Positions 38,501-45,755 of a stretch of DNA of 64,000 nucleotides are shown one piece after another; positions within the stretch are counted from its first letter, which is position 1; each line of letters opens with the position of its first letter. Below the pieces are notes generated by a model, which saw only the letters and a program-made list of their open reading frames with translations, had not been told where the DNA came from and searched no databases. The stretch is from Heyndrickxia camelliae (GTDB lineage Bacteria; Bacillota; Bacilli; Bacillales; Bacillaceae_C), in contig NZ_PIQO01000014.1 in NCBI RefSeq assembly GCF_002844575.1, positions 59,116 to 123,115 on the forward strand. Direction: 5' to 3'. A program made the position numbers and the translations under genes.

Positions 38501-38686
38501 CTCGCCACAATTGGTGCTTTATTGCCGTTAGCCTTTGGATTTGAAGGCAGCGGACTCATTTCGAAAGACCTTGGAGTCACCGTTATCGGTGGTCTTACTA
38601 GTTCTACGCTATTAACATTGCTTATTGTTCCAGTAGTATATGAGTTTTTAATGAAGTTTAAAAAGAAGGAAAAAAACATAGAATAA
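35555..38686 (+). CDS. swrC: RND-family efflux pump, SwrC (YerP)-like
   Basis: A 1043-residue RND transporter with twelve membrane segments in two halves and two large outer loops. N-terminus NFCMKNKFAVWLITIIVVVA and MMFRP-region equivalents (EMFRPIMSSTIVTIAVFLPL; GATRIRPILMTALATIGALL) are typical. The charged pair in segment 4 lies in AIGRVVDDSIVVIEN. The TTG at 35555 was chosen because AAGGAG lies 9 bases upstream and it gives MNQIINF, matching SwrC. SwrC exports surfactin and other amphiphiles in Bacillus subtilis; the substrate here is unknown. Confidence 0.93.
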   Translation: MNQIINFCMKNKFAVWLITIIVVVAGLYSGLKMKLETIPNITAPVIMVSTVYPGATPDDIAEKVTKPIEQRIKNLSGVDVVTSTSSQNVSSIQIQYQYSKDMDKAESEIKDAISEVALPDKVQSPKVSKFNINEFPILSLSITNNKQSLEELTKTVEDDIIPSLEGIEGVSQVQASGQYEKEVDITFDQKKLAKYGLTEDVVKQLIQGSDVSVPLGLITFDDKEKSVVVDGNIHTMEDLKNLKIPYTPQVPMGNQSTLNAQGQTVANAGQSSSSVVTAPAIPTVKLADIADVKIVGKHESISKTNGAESIGVQISKSTDANTVDVADNVTKKINELKKNHAGLKVVKMFDQATPIKDSVSTMLNKAIIGALFAVIIILLFLRDYRSTIISVISIPLSLIIAVLILKQMDISLNIMTLGAMTVAIGRVVDDSIVVIENIYRRMSLTTEKLKGKDLIREATKEMFRPIMSSTIVTIAVFLPLGLVSGMVGELFLPFALTIVFALLASLLVAITVVPMFANSLFKNGIKKQHTAEKEHGKIASFYKKILNWSLDHKLITFGLAILIFIGSLLLIPAIGVSFIPSDEQKMVMATYKPDPGQTRSDVEKITNKAEKYFENRTGVKNIQYSVGGENPMNPGENNSALFYVEYDKDAKNFDKEPEKVIKDLQTMSNKGEWKSQDFGSTGSSNSLELLVYGDTLEQIQPVIQHIEDIMKQNHSLKNVSSSLSKSYQQYTLVANQSKLAGYGLTAGQIGMELNRVGDNPVLTTIKKDGKDLNVYVTVDQKSYKNVDDLTNTKVKSSLGTDVALKDVMKVQTGESPNSVSRRDGRIYASVSGVIKEKDVSKVSQDVKKKVDKIKLPSNVEVSMGGVTEDINESFSQLGLAMLAAIAIVYLVLVITFGGALAPFAILFSLPFTIIGGLLALLITGETLSISSMIGALMLIGIVVTNAIVLIDRVIHKQQEGLSTREALLEAGATRIRPILMTALATIGALLPLAFGFEGSGLISKDLGVTVIGGLTSSTLLTLLIVPVVYEFLMKFKKKEKNIE

Positions 38687-38687
38687 A

Positions 38688-38720
38688 AATAAGGTCACTT
38701 CATTTTGAAGTGACCCTTAT
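38688..38720. terminator. Bidirectional terminator
   Basis: AAGGTCACTTC, 5-base loop, GAAGTGACCCTT; between the pump gene (+) and the amino-acid permease gene (-). Confidence 0.88.
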
Positions 38721-39397
38721 TGTATATCCATTTCATATTTCTTTTCCATAAAATCTTGGATAAAAGAGATTAACGTACAAAGTGCCCAATAAATGAGTGC
38801 TACTAAAATGTACATGGTCATGTAATCAAATTCTCTGCCACCGACGATTTTTGCCTTTTGAAACATTTCTGGTACAGTAATCATGGCTGCTAATGAGGTT
38901 CCTTTTATTAAATCAAGAAATACATTGAATAAAGGAGCAATTGCAATCCTAATTGATTGAGGCAGGATAATCCTTCTCATCGTTTGCCAGTAGGTAAAAC
39001 CAAGAGATGCAGCTGCCTCCCATTGTCCCTTTCCAACAGATGAAATGGAGGAGCGCCAAATTTCTGCCATAAATGCTGCACTATTTAACGTAAAGCCAAT
39101 AATCGCTGCTGTGACAGCTGTAAATTCAATTCCTATAATAGGAAATCCATAGTATAAGATAAACAATACTACAAGGATAGGCACTCCACGCATGAAGGAA
39201 ATATAGATTCTAGACAACCATCTTAGTAATTGATATTTAGAAGTTCTTGCTAGAGCTAAGAAAAAGCCAATAATAAGTCCTAATATCATACTGACGAAAG
39301 ACAGCAGCATGGTATAACCAATTCCTTGCAGCACATACGGGAAGGATTTGATGGCAAGTTTAAGATTAAATAGATATTCCCACTGAATATTGCTCAT
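38717..39397 (-). CDS. Polar amino-acid ABC transporter permease (TcyB-like)
   Basis: A 226-residue HisMQ/GlnP-type permease with five membrane segments and the EAA loop QWEAAASLGFTYWQTMRRIIL-type sequence followed by PQSIRIAIAPLFN. It follows the binding-protein gene by 17 bases. No ATPase gene accompanies it in the window; the next gene is the convergent pump. Cystine is a possible substrate by resemblance to TcyAB, but unproven. Confidence 0.9.
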   Translation of the reverse strand: MSNIQWEYLFNLKLAIKSFPYVLQGIGYTMLLSFVSMILGLIIGFFLALARTSKYQLLRWLSRIYISFMRGVPILVVLFILYYGFPIIGIEFTAVTAAIIGFTLNSAAFMAEIWRSSISSVGKGQWEAAASLGFTYWQTMRRIILPQSIRIAIAPLFNVFLDLIKGTSLAAMITVPEMFQKAKIVGGREFDYMTMYILVALIYWALCTLISFIQDFMEKKYEMDIQ

Positions 39398-39414
39398 TGA
39401 CCTTCCCCCTTAGC

Positions 39415-40266
39415 TTATTTTGAGAATTTGATATTTGGTTTTTTCGATACATCATCTCCGCCAAAGAATTGTTTGGATAATTTAGTAATGGTGCCATCTT
39501 CTTTCATTTTTTTCAACGTGCTATCAATCTTATCTTTTAACTCTTGATTATCTTTTTTCATGATCATTCCAGCACTGCTAGGTGAAAAACGAATATGCGG
39601 TTCAATCATAATATTTAATTTTGAATAAGCAGCAATTGCTAGTTTCTGTAAATAATAATCATTTAAAATAACATCTGTTCTTCCATTAGAAACATCACGC
39701 AAATATTGATCATTGGTTGCATTATCGTAAATAACTTCTTTTGCGCCATGCTCACGTGCCACTTTCATATAAGTAGTGGTTGCTTCTCCTGCCGCTTTTT
39801 TTCCTTTCAAATCATCCAAAGAATGAATGCCAGAGCTGTCGCTTTTTCTAACAATTGCAGAACCAAACGAATATTTATACGGTGCTGAAAAATTAAATTT
39901 CTTTTCACGATCTTTTGTGATTGCAATGTCATTTGCGGCAAGATCTACTTTTCCACTGTTAACCGAAGTAAGCATACCATCGAAAGCCATTTCAACAAAT
40001 TTTACTTTCAAGCCAAGTCTTTTTGCAACCTCGCGTACTACTTCCACATCATATCCTGTTAATTGATCGGATTTGGAATCATGATATGAAGCTGGGTAAA
40101 GGGTTCCAGATGTCGCTACGGTTAGTTCACCCTTGTCCTTTATTTTATCCCAAGTTGTTTGCTCTTGAGTTTTTGTGTTATTGCCTCCACATGCAGCAGT
40201 TACTAACATTACTGCTATAAGCACTAGTGCGATTGGAAGCCGCTTTAATGTATGTACTTTAAACAT
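39415..40266 (-). CDS. Polar amino-acid ABC transporter binding lipoprotein (TcyA-like)
   Basis: A 283-residue class 3 solute-binding lipoprotein; lipobox TAAC near residue 26. The body has GYDVEVVREVAKRLGLKVKF and the family's KVDLAANDIAITKDRE segment. First gene of a two-gene operon with the permease. Substrate probably a polar amino acid; cystine is a guess from TcyA-like appearance. Confidence 0.9.
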   Translation of the reverse strand: MFKVHTLKRLPIALVLIAVMLVTAACGGNNTKTQEQTTWDKIKDKGELTVATSGTLYPASYHDSKSDQLTGYDVEVVREVAKRLGLKVKFVEMAFDGMLTSVNSGKVDLAANDIAITKDREKKFNFSAPYKYSFGSAIVRKSDSSGIHSLDDLKGKKAAGEATTTYMKVAREHGAKEVIYDNATNDQYLRDVSNGRTDVILNDYYLQKLAIAAYSKLNIMIEPHIRFSPSSAGMIMKKDNQELKDKIDSTLKKMKEDGTITKLSKQFFGGDDVSKKPNIKFSK

Positions 40267-40382
40267 GCAAAATCCTCCATTTTGGTTTTATCATAGGCTA
40301 TTTGCAGCCTCAACAGATAAAAACATAGCACTGAACTTGGATTTACGCAATGGAATTTTTAGTATACAGAATTTTAGATTAA

Positions 40383-40412
40383 TAAAGGCCAATTCAAGTT
40401 TGAATCGGCCCT
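40383..40412 (-). terminator. Likely csoR terminator
   Basis: Minus-strand GGCCGATTCAA, 2-base loop, TTGAATTGGCC (one mismatch) and then TTTATT, about 135 bases after csoR. Confidence 0.6.
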
Positions 40413-40546
40413 CCTTCATTTATTTACTTCTCATCCAACAAGACTAGCTTAAAACGTTTAAAGGCATTTGATGTTGATAATGACTACTCTTATAAGCGTA
40501 ATACTTATTTTATCTTCATTTGGTTATAATCCTTATAAGTAAAAGT

Positions 40547-40870
40547 TTATTTTTTCATTAGTCTTTGAAAAGTCGTTAATATCTCATCCAGCACTTCGTA
40601 ATCCCCTTGCTGGATCCGCTCTACAACACAACTTTTTATATGTCCTTCTAATAATATTTTGGCCACACTATTTAAGGCTGCTTGTGTTGCTGAAATTTGC
40701 GTGATGACATCATCACAATAAGTATCCTTTTCGATCAGCCCTTTAATCCCTCTAATTTGTCCTTCAATCCGATTTAAGCGTGTCATTAAATTTTTTTTCG
40801 TCTTTTCAGAATGGTGTGAGGCCCTTTGTTCGTCTATTTTTACGTGTTCCTCTTTTTCCTCTATTGCCAT
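40547..40870 (-). CDS. csoR: Copper-sensing repressor CsoR
   Basis: A 107-residue helical repressor of the CsoR/RcnR family. The copper-ligand set C-H-C is visible: C in DTYCDDV (about 52), then H and C in EGHIKSCV (about 77 and 81). The long N-terminal tail with KIDEQRASHHSE is typical of bacilli. Cu(I) binding releases DNA. The usual copZ-copA partners are absent here. Palindromes at 40995-41027 look like its operators. Confidence 0.9.
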   Translation of the reverse strand: MAIEEKEEHVKIDEQRASHHSEKTKKNLMTRLNRIEGQIRGIKGLIEKDTYCDDVITQISATQAALNSVAKILLEGHIKSCVVERIQQGDYEVLDEILTTFQRLMKK

Positions 40871-40994
40871 GAAAAATTACCCCCATTCCGTATCCTTTAT
40901 TCACATGTTGATGTCCTTTTATTGTATGCAACCCAAAAGAAATGTTATGTACTTTTGTCGATAATATGTAAAAAGACTGGTCACAAGTATTATG

Positions 40995-41027
40995 TACCCT
41001 ATAGAGTAGATACTTTGCCCTATAGGG
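40995..41027. promoter_or_regulatory. Two CsoR-type palindromic sites
   Basis: TACCCTATAGAGTA (40995-41008) and GCCCTATAGGG (41017-41027) share the core CCCTATAG and are spaced 21 bases apart, two helical turns. They resemble GC-rich-flanked CsoR operators (TACCCTAnnGGGGTA type). They lie about 125 bases upstream of csoR. I could not fix a matching promoter. Confidence 0.5.
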
Positions 41028-41165
41028 TTCTATTTTGTTGAATTCGGGCAAACCAAATGAGTAAACAGCACTTTACAGCGATAGGAATGAAAAATTAAGA
41101 ACTAAAACAAGAAATTAAAACTATATGACCTATTTGTAACCATTAAAGATATCGATGGAACTTAA
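41028..41165. other. Gene-free stretch
   Basis: AT-rich sequence between the CsoR-type sites and the corA terminator. I see no open frame or structured element. A copper-efflux operon might once have stood here, but no trace is readable. Confidence 0.4.
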
Positions 41166-41201
41166 ATAAGATGACCCCTGTTCAATACAGAGATCATCTT
41201 A
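41166..41201 (-). terminator. corA terminator
   Basis: TAAGATGA...TCATCTTA inverted repeat with an 18-20-base loop, about 40 bases after corA; T-rich on the minus strand. Confidence 0.6.
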
Positions 41202-41241
41202 TACGAGTTGCCTAATCTTTTTTAAAATACGCTTTTCTTAA

Positions 41242-42192
41242 TTAAAAATATTTCTTTTTCCAAAAAATAAACGCTATGATTGCTGCCAATAATATGGATA
41301 CTAAAATTGCCGATAAAAATCCATGTGGATAATGTTCCAAACCAAATGGCAGCGGAACGTTCATTCCTAAGAAACTAGCAACCATCGTAGGAAGAGCAAG
41401 AATGATCGTAATCGAAGTTAAAAACTTCATCACTACGTTTAGATTGTTCGAAATAATGGATGAAAAAGCATTCATCATACTTGTTAAGATCGAGCTGTAG
41501 GTCGCAGCCATTTCGATTGCCTGCGTGTTTTCAATCATAACATCCTCTAATAAATCTTCATCTTCCTCATACAATTTTAAATATTTTATTCTTAGAATTT
41601 TATCTAGAACCATTTTATTGGATTTTAAAGAAGTGGTAAAGTAAACCAAACTTTTTTCTAATGCTAATAATGAATATAATTCCTTATTCGTCATAGATGA
41701 ATGATGAAGCTCTCGTTCCACATCATCTGTTTTTTTATTGATTTGTTTTAGATATCTTAAGTAATAAGATGAAATAACAAAAAGAACTTGCAAAGCAAAA
41801 CGGGTTTTCTTATACGTATAAAATTCTTTAATTTTATTGTTTTTAAATTCCGTTAATACAGGTGCGTCTTTTAATGAAATCGTAATGAAACATTCCTCCG
41901 TCAAAATCATTCCTAATGGAAGTGTTTCATAAACAGAATAACCGGACTCATCCTTCACCATATACGGATAATCTATAATGATAAAGACATCTCCCTCTTC
42001 CTTCTCAATTCGGGATCTTTCTTCATCATCCAGAGCATCACGGATAAAATCAACAGGGACATTCGCTTCTTTTGCGACTCTCTGTATTTCGTGTTCATTT
42101 GGTGAGCTTAAATTTACCCAGCATCCTTTTGTGATTTCATCCACTACTTCAAGTTTTTTAGATTCTGCATTTGTTTTGTAAATTTCAAGCAT
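41242..42192 (-). CDS. corA: CorA-family magnesium/divalent cation channel
   Basis: A 316-residue CorA protein: long N-terminal cytosolic domain (about 1-250), then two membrane segments with the signature GMN in FLGMNVPLPFG between them and a short basic tail. Forms pentameric Mg2+ (or Co2+/Ni2+) channels in the membrane. The ATG at 42192 has GGAGG 6 bases upstream. Transcribed alone. I looked for an M-box leader and did not find one. Confidence 0.93.
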   Translation of the reverse strand: MLEIYKTNAESKKLEVVDEITKGCWVNLSSPNEHEIQRVAKEANVPVDFIRDALDDEERSRIEKEEGDVFIIIDYPYMVKDESGYSVYETLPLGMILTEECFITISLKDAPVLTEFKNNKIKEFYTYKKTRFALQVLFVISSYYLRYLKQINKKTDDVERELHHSSMTNKELYSLLALEKSLVYFTTSLKSNKMVLDKILRIKYLKLYEEDEDLLEDVMIENTQAIEMAATYSSILTSMMNAFSSIISNNLNVVMKFLTSITIILALPTMVASFLGMNVPLPFGLEHYPHGFLSAILVSILLAAIIAFIFWKKKYF

Positions 42193-42253
42193 AAACAACC
42201 TCCTCTCCTATATTGAGGAAGCCACTTGCACCTTCATCAGAGTGGATATTTAG

Positions 42254-42560
42254 TTAGTACCAATTCCTTTTCGACGTAAGATTTTTGACTTCCTCGTAAT
42301 TACTTGGCTCAGGACCATTGGAATCCAAATATACCAACCCCTTTACAGTATGCTTCTTGTTTATCTTATACCCAAAATCTCGAAAGGACAATGGGGTAAG
42401 GCTGTTTTCTTAAACTTTGTTATTTTTTTTGTACAAAAACTTTAGTCACAACTTTGTTGTCGTTATTATCAATAGACCTTTTGCTGTGAAGCCAAGCCTT
42501 ATTAGGATTTATAGCAAATGGTGAAACAGCCAAGGGTACGAAATTAATACTTTTCTGATA
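42254..42560 (-). pseudogene. Possible decayed or very small coding sequences between helD and corA
   Basis: Two consecutive protein-like stretches are read on the minus strand in different frames. The first is KRYQKSINFVPLAVSPFAIN, followed by PNKAWLHSKRSIDNNDNKVV and ending TKVFVQKK at a stop near 42430. The second is LTPLSFRDFGYKINKKHTVK, followed by GLVYLDSNGPEPSNYEEVKN and ending LTSKRNWY at 42254. Neither has a convincing start or ribosome binding site (a TTG at 42391 could give 45 residues). They may be pieces of one gene broken at the poly-A run. I do not recognise the family. Confidence 0.3.
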
Positions 42561-42597
42561 TCGTTTTTTTATTATATGGTTTCCTGGTATAGTTGTT

Positions 42598-42628
42598 AAA
42601 AAAAAAGAATGAAAAGTTCATTTCATTC
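42598..42628 (-). terminator. helD terminator overlapping the stop codon
   Basis: Minus-strand GAATGAAA, 6-base loop, TTTCATTC and nine T. The 5' arm includes the helD stop codon. Confidence 0.88.
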
Positions 42629-44971
42629 TCCAGTAGTTTCTGTAACTGAAATATGATAATAATCATTTGGTACAGAATTTAATAATCTTGTTGGACTTCC
42701 TATACTTGTTACCACTAAACGATGCATCGCTCTAGTACAAATTGTATATAGCAGTCTTCTTTCCGTCTCTTTCCCATAAACTTCATCTGATGCATTCAAA
42801 ACAATAACACTATCAAATTCAAGGCCCTTCGCCAAATACGAAGGAATTACTATGATTCCTTCATTAAACTCTCTTGTTTCTATACCTAAAAGAGTGACAT
42901 CCATGCGCATTTGTAAATATTTATAGGCTTCTTCACATTGTTCCATTGATTTGCCAATAATCGCAACTGTATTGCTGCATTCTGAAAGGTATTTTGCCTC
43001 TTCATAAATCTTTTCCAGCATTTCATTTTTATTTTTAGTCACCAAAACCTTAGGTAACTCCCCTTCACGTTCAAATAATTCCACTTCTTCCCCATCGGCT
43101 AAAATAGATTTTGTAAAGCGTGTTATCGGCAAAGTAGATCTGTAGCTTTTTCTCAAATAGACAATTTCACTTTTTTGCCCCGCAAATATATCCTCCGCCA
43201 TTTGAATTTGGGATTCATTCTCCGCTCCATGAATAGATTGATTAATATCCCCAAGCATCGTAAATTTACTATAAGGAAATAAAAATCGTAAATATGCCAG
43301 CTGAATAGGTGTATAATCTTGAATTTCATCGATAAATACATATTTCATAGAGGTTTGCGATTTTTTCCCCTCTATAAGATCTGATAAATACATATAAGGC
43401 ACTACATCTTCCATTCGTATTTCCTTTTTCCGCAGATTTCCGATGGTATGTGATTTAATCGACTCCCACTCCGATTCTGAAATCCCTTGCTTTTCCAAGC
43501 TTAACAACTTAGGAACCTGTTCTAAGAAATGAACATATTGAGCTTTGCTTTGGAAAAAGCGGTATTGTTTTACACTTCTTTTTAACTTTTTGAAATAACG
43601 ACGAACTATTTGCTTTGCAAGATACGCTTTCTCTTGATCAAAGGAATCAAAAACATCGCCTTTCTTATTGGATTTCACATTTTTAAAGGCATCAAGAAAA
43701 TCTTCCTTATCAAGTAGGTCCATTTGTTCTTCCACCCACTCCGATTGTTCTTCCTCACGTGCTTTTTCATCTAAGATTTTCAGCAACCTTTTTGCCACTA
43801 ATGGGAAACGATTAGGCAGTGAGTAAGATGAATCGTAGGAGTAAAATAGCTCAGAAATTTCTTGTTTTGAAATTAACACCTTTCCTCGAAAAACGATATC
43901 TCGAAAATGTACTCCACCTTTCAAAAGCTGATTTACATATTTTTCGATGACATGGTAAAAATCCAAGCTTCCTTTTACCATAATAGCCTTATCCCGAATC
44001 TCCGCATGCTCCTTCACACCTTGAAGGCGGTTTTCAAATTGTTCAAACAAGCTCTCGACTTCCAAGTCCTTGCCGATTCGATGGCGAGCATAGTCGAAAA
44101 AAGTTGTCTGAATCATATTATTTTCACCTAGCTCTGGCAACACCTTAGAAATATAGCTGTTAAATAGCGGATTAGGTGAGAATAAAATAATTTGTTCCGC
44201 GCTAAGAGATTCCCGAAAATGATACAATAGAAAAGCAATACGTTGCAGGGCAACCGATGTTTTCCCGCTTCCAGCAGCTCCTTGCACAAAAAGAAGCTGA
44301 CTTTTAATATCGCGAATAATTTTATTCTGTTCCTTTTGTATGGTTGCAACAATACTTTTCATATGCGTATTGGCTTTTGCCCCCAATATTTCTTGCAGCA
44401 TTTCATCTCCTATCGTCACACCAGTATCAAACATTGACTGAATGACACCATCGCGAATGAGAAACTGCCTTTTTAATTCCATTTCACCTTTTCGTGTTCC
44501 TTCCGGTGTTTTATAAGATACCGGCCCCGGAATCCCATCATAATATATACTTGAAATCGGCGCACGCCAATCATACACAAGGTAATTATCTGCTTCATCC
44601 AAAAAGGAGGCAATACCAATATAGATTTGCTCTAACGGTTCCCCGTCCTCACGAAAATCCACCCTTGCAAAATAAGGGGAGGAAGCAAGTTTCTGCAATG
44701 TTTTAACGCTTTCTTCTACATGACCATAACTTCGCTCCCGCTCAGACAGCAATTCCACTTGCTGCTTGATGCTGGTCATTGTTTCAATGACATCATCCGG
44801 TTCATCAAAATTGACCGTGACGTCTTCCCAGAAGTTTTTGCGAATTTCCTCTGCCTCTTGTTTCACATTTTCAGCACTTGCTACTAAAGTATTTATATGA
44901 TTCCTTACTTTTTTAACCGTGTAGTCTACTCTCTCCTGTTCCTGGTTCCATTCATTGCTTTGAAATTCCAT
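42623..44971 (-). CDS. helD: RNA polymerase-recycling helicase-like factor HelD
   Basis: A 782-residue UvrD/Rep-like superfamily 1 protein. Long coiled-coil N-terminal arm (about 1-95) that in HelD enters the RNA polymerase secondary channel, then Walker A GAAGSGKT at 231-238 and motif II FIDEIQDYTPIQL, motif III GDINQSIHG, and a C-terminal motif VIVLNASDEVYGKETERRLL, YTICTRAMHRL. HelD removes stalled RNA polymerase from DNA. Length matches the Bacillus protein. GGAGG precedes the ATG; transcribed alone. Confidence 0.92.
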   Translation of the reverse strand: MEFQSNEWNQEQERVDYTVKKVRNHINTLVASAENVKQEAEEIRKNFWEDVTVNFDEPDDVIETMTSIKQQVELLSERERSYGHVEESVKTLQKLASSPYFARVDFREDGEPLEQIYIGIASFLDEADNYLVYDWRAPISSIYYDGIPGPVSYKTPEGTRKGEMELKRQFLIRDGVIQSMFDTGVTIGDEMLQEILGAKANTHMKSIVATIQKEQNKIIRDIKSQLLFVQGAAGSGKTSVALQRIAFLLYHFRESLSAEQIILFSPNPLFNSYISKVLPELGENNMIQTTFFDYARHRIGKDLEVESLFEQFENRLQGVKEHAEIRDKAIMVKGSLDFYHVIEKYVNQLLKGGVHFRDIVFRGKVLISKQEISELFYSYDSSYSLPNRFPLVAKRLLKILDEKAREEEQSEWVEEQMDLLDKEDFLDAFKNVKSNKKGDVFDSFDQEKAYLAKQIVRRYFKKLKRSVKQYRFFQSKAQYVHFLEQVPKLLSLEKQGISESEWESIKSHTIGNLRKKEIRMEDVVPYMYLSDLIEGKKSQTSMKYVFIDEIQDYTPIQLAYLRFLFPYSKFTMLGDINQSIHGAENESQIQMAEDIFAGQKSEIVYLRKSYRSTLPITRFTKSILADGEEVELFEREGELPKVLVTKNKNEMLEKIYEEAKYLSECSNTVAIIGKSMEQCEEAYKYLQMRMDVTLLGIETREFNEGIIVIPSYLAKGLEFDSVIVLNASDEVYGKETERRLLYTICTRAMHRLVVTSIGSPTRLLNSVPNDYYHISVTETTGE

Positions 44972-44995
44972 GAAAACACCTCCGAGGAAAAATAG

Positions 44996-45142
44996 TTGAC
45001 ATCCATTTGAATTTGTGATAATGTTAATATAGGGTATTTATATTGTCATCTAAAAACTAATGTCAACCATTTTTAATCATATCATGATTTCTTCAGGTTC
45101 GCCATCTTTATTTTACAAAAGACTGTACATAGGTCTTTTTTT
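44996..45142 (+). ncRNA. Candidate small RNA between helD and the PepSY-like gene
   Basis: A good sigma-A-like promoter (TTGACA 44996-45001, 17 bases, TAATGT) is followed about 95 bases later by an intrinsic terminator (AAAGAC...GTCTTT, then seven T at 45117-45142), with no convincing ORF between. This predicts a transcript of roughly 110 nt. Only a 28-codon frame without ribosome binding site lies inside the 3' part. It could instead be a leader attenuator for the downstream gene at 45254. Confidence 0.35.
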
Positions 45143-45253
45143 ATTTTGTCCTCTCTATTATGACCTCTAATTAGTATTCCTTATCAATTTTAAGTAAAAA
45201 TTAAGTTATATCTCTCATAATCATATTAAATTTATTTAGAAGGAGAATGGATT

Positions 45254-45715
45254 ATGAGAAAAACAAGAAAAATACATTATTGGATTGGAATCATTTCCTG
45301 TATATTTTTATTTATTGAATCTGTTTCAGGAATTTACTTATTTTTTCAAGAAAAAAGCAGAGAAAATTCATTCGGAAACAGACAAGCTATGTTTCAACAA
45401 AACCAAGCTAATTATGAAAATCAGCAAGGAGCAGGCTCAGATTCTTCCGATAATAACAATTCATCATCGCAAAATGGACAATCCTTTGCCATGGGCCAGC
45501 AACCTCCAGCCAAACGGGGCCAAATGAATTTTAACCGACAAGGACAAGGCGGTATGAACTCTATTGGGATGACATTAAGAAAATTGCATAGTGGCATCTT
45601 CGGACTCATTGCCGGAATTGGGATGCTAATAATGACTGGTACTGGGCTGGTCTTAGCAGTTATTATCGGCAAGGCAAATAAGAAAAGAAAAAAGAAAGAA
45701 TCCGTACAAATATAA
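45254..45715 (+). CDS. PepSY-associated type small membrane protein
   Basis: A 153-residue protein with two membrane segments (about 9-31 and 113-137) flanking an outside loop rich in Q, N, S and G. Motifs RKTRKIHYWIGIISCIFLFI and LRKLHSGIFGLIAGIGMLIM resemble the halves of PepSY-associated transmembrane proteins, where the histidines may bind metal or heme. AGAAGGAGAATGG precedes the ATG. It is convergent with the sensor kinase. Function unknown. Confidence 0.75.
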   Translation: MRKTRKIHYWIGIISCIFLFIESVSGIYLFFQEKSRENSFGNRQAMFQQNQANYENQQGAGSDSSDNNNSSSQNGQSFAMGQQPPAKRGQMNFNRQGQGGMNSIGMTLRKLHSGIFGLIAGIGMLIMTGTGLVLAVIIGKANKKRKKKESVQI

Positions 45716-45719
45716 AAAT

Positions 45720-45755
45720 AACGAGGTTGCGACCGATTCGCAGCCTCGCTTTTTA
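45720..45755. terminator. Bidirectional terminator
   Basis: CGAGGTTGCGA...TCGCAGCCTCG with one mismatch, T-rich on the plus side; shared with the sensor kinase gene on the minus strand. Confidence 0.85.

Noticed and set aside
40806..41051. 81-residue frame overlapping the start of csoR
   Set aside because: It covers the CsoR-type palindromes and the csoR start in another frame, with no recognisable protein features.
42193..42253. M-box magnesium riboswitch before corA
   Set aside because: The short leader has only a small GAAG...CTTC hairpin; none of the M-box core elements are visible.
45019..45070. preQ1 riboswitch (AAAAACTAA present)
   Set aside because: The upstream hairpin with the conserved loop and the C-rich strand of preQ1-I are missing.
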